The notes under the pieces were generated by a model that worked only from the letters and a program-made list of their open reading frames with translations, did not search any database and was not told where the DNA came from. A stretch of 22,500 nucleotides of DNA from Halisarca cf. caerulea (lineage: Eukaryota; Porifera; Demospongiae; Chondrillida; Halisarcidae). This document shows positions 21,361-22,500 of this stretch, in pieces. The stretch covers positions 1,071,701 to 1,094,200 of the forward strand of contig CAUJGJ010000313.1 of the NCBI GenBank assembly GCA_963170055.1, given 5' to 3'. The position numbers and the translations under genes were made by a program. Within the stretch, counting starts at the first letter, position 1. Each line of letters opens with the position of its first letter.

Positions 21361-22130
21361 CGGTAGGGATCAAAAAAAAGTTTACATTGCGATCCGCAAT
21401 ACGTGCGTATTACGTACGTATTACTGTGCGCAATTACTCTGCGTAATAACAGAGAATTCCGTAAATACGTAGTATAATTACGCAGTGCAACTTCGCTCTG
21501 TTGTGCCTTTAGGAAGTCTTTCTGTGCTCTTCAAACATTGGTTCAATTTCGACCTTGTTTTTAGTATGCCTTTGAACAGGCGTTGGCCGACGTACGTGGA
21601 AATTTCTTGGCCAACGTCGCAACTTTCTAGTTCGGCAAGTCACATATCAAGACAAATTGTTCTCTTTTTCTGACCAAAACACTAAACCACGCGTTTTCCT
21701 TAGCAAAATGGGAACGATCTTGGAGATAAAAGCTTATGGCTACGTACGTAGGTAGGCTACGAGCAGATTACTAGCAAAAATACCTGTCTACTCCACGGGT
21801 TTCTTTAGTGTCTTTCGAAGAGTCATAAACAACATCGAATGCAATTTTCCTTGATTTCGAATACTTCAAAACTAAGTTAAAAGACTCAGTGAACGATATT
21901 TCTAAAGTCGCCGCTACGGCCATTTTGTCATTGGTCAACATAATACAAAATATGCGCGCATCTAATATTAGTGCGCGTGACTCGTTGGCAATAGGATATT
22001 GCGCAGCCCAATGATCTGTAATACGCAACGCAATACAGTGAGTAATTTTTCCGCAATACGCTTGGTAATCACTGTGTAAAACGATGCGTATTGCTATTAC
22101 GAAATGTAAACTTTTTTTTGATCCCTACCG
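21361..22130. mobile_element. 770-bp TIR element inserted in the 91-bp array
   Basis: An exact 28-bp terminal inverted repeat beginning CGGTAGGGATCAAAAAAAAG and ending GTTTACATT, plus a partly matching inner GCAATACG. The TA target is duplicated (21359-21360 and 22131-22132); removing the element and one TA restores the 91-bp unit exactly. No transposase. A minus-strand frame, 22028-21771, is open. Confidence 0.93.
21771..21931 (-). pseudogene. Coding-like first-exon fragment in the 770-bp element
   Basis: On the minus strand, from a Met codon, the frame reads MAVAATLEISFTESFNLVL, then KYSKSRKIAFDVVYDSS and KDTKETRGVDR, followed by AG|GTATTT, a plausible splice donor. Composition looks protein-like. 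No family recognised. The reading frame also extends upstream to 22028. Confidence 0.35.
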
Positions 22131-22500
22131 TACTCCTGGATAGTAAGTACTCCTCATTCTGTCCCTGTGTATATCTCATGTACACAAACCAACCCTGATA
22201 GTAAGTGCCTGGTTTAGTACATACTCCTGGATAGTAAGTACTCCTCATTCTGTCCCTGTGTATACCTCATGTACATAAACCAACCCTGATAGTAAGTACC
22301 TGGTTTAGTACTTACCCCTGAATAGTAAGTACTCCTCATTCTGTCCCCTTCTCTACGTACAGTACATAAATCTGTCCTGATAGGAAGTAGCTCTGATAAG
22401 AAGTACTGATTTTGCCTTCCCTTTGAGGTACACACGTGCTGTACTGAGCATGTCCTACACTGTATGTATGTATTTGCTGTGAGGCATGTTGTACGTATGT

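Larger units (their letters stand above)
21073..22390. repeat. 91-bp tandem array, about six units, interrupted
   Basis: Unit starts (CCTGG) lie at 21073, 21163, 21254 and 21345, then 22208 and 22299 after removing the 770-bp insertion and its TA duplication; spacing is 90-91 throughout. Each unit carries CTGGATAGTAAGTACTCC, TCATTCTGTCCCTGTGTATA and AACCAACCCTGATAGTAAG. It is related to pogo-like MITE family B (TAGTAAGTAC motifs). Confidence 0.93.
21034..22500 (+). other. Start of TEX10-like intron 6 (repeat-filled)
   Basis: Contains a pogo-like TIR start at 21051 (CAGTGGACCTTGG after TA), the 91-bp tandem array and the 770-bp element. The last 100 bases show no exon that I can support. Confidence 0.65.

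Noticed and set aside
22425..22462. Possible TEX10 exon 7 (acceptor CCCTTTGAG, donor GTATGT)
   Set aside because: The acceptor is weak, the phase-0 translation (VHTCCTEHVLH) is not convincing, and the interval is too near the window edge to test.

Overview
The window is eukaryotic and looks like an invertebrate nuclear genome. Genes are split by GT-AG introns, two are recognisable animal genes, and the non-coding DNA is packed with small TIR transposons, (GT)n tracts and TACGTA palindromes. A sponge or another early-branching animal would fit, but no sequence here proves the phylum.

Layout. (1) On the minus strand, four exons of a SUGCT homologue (mitochondrial succinyl-CoA:glutarate CoA-transferase, CaiB/BaiF family III) run from the start codon at 16884 down to 111 and continue past the left edge. 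Its second intron is about 13.8 kb. (2) Nested in that intron, on the plus strand, are three tandem paralogues (1808-4343, 5905-8902, 10149-12682). Each has two exons: exon 1 encodes a signal peptide and a cysteine-containing ectodomain, and exon 2 encodes a seven-helix membrane domain and a charged cytoplasmic tail. I cannot assign this family to a named receptor class; it is the best candidate for something undescribed. (3) 16885-17112 is a short intergenic region between two divergent start codons and is a probable bidirectional promoter. (4) On the plus strand from 17113, six exons of a TEX10/IPI1 homologue (60S ribosome biogenesis, Rix1 complex) are visible; the 3' end lies beyond the window. 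The end of its exon 5 borders a 30-bp minisatellite that stays in the gene's reading frame and repeats the splice-donor sequence.

Mobile DNA. I find a pogo-like MITE family (CAGT-GAAC ends, TA target), two other TA-target TIR elements (one of 770 bp inserted inside a 91-bp tandem array), a family with CTAGTC ends and 8-bp target duplications in three sizes (89, 119 and 823 bp, the largest carrying a RecQ-type helicase fragment), and several relics. The three receptor paralogues show mosaic similarity that suggests gene conversion, and each intron carries a different insertion.

All exon boundaries were read by eye from splice sites, phase and recalled family sequence. No alignment or database search was run.
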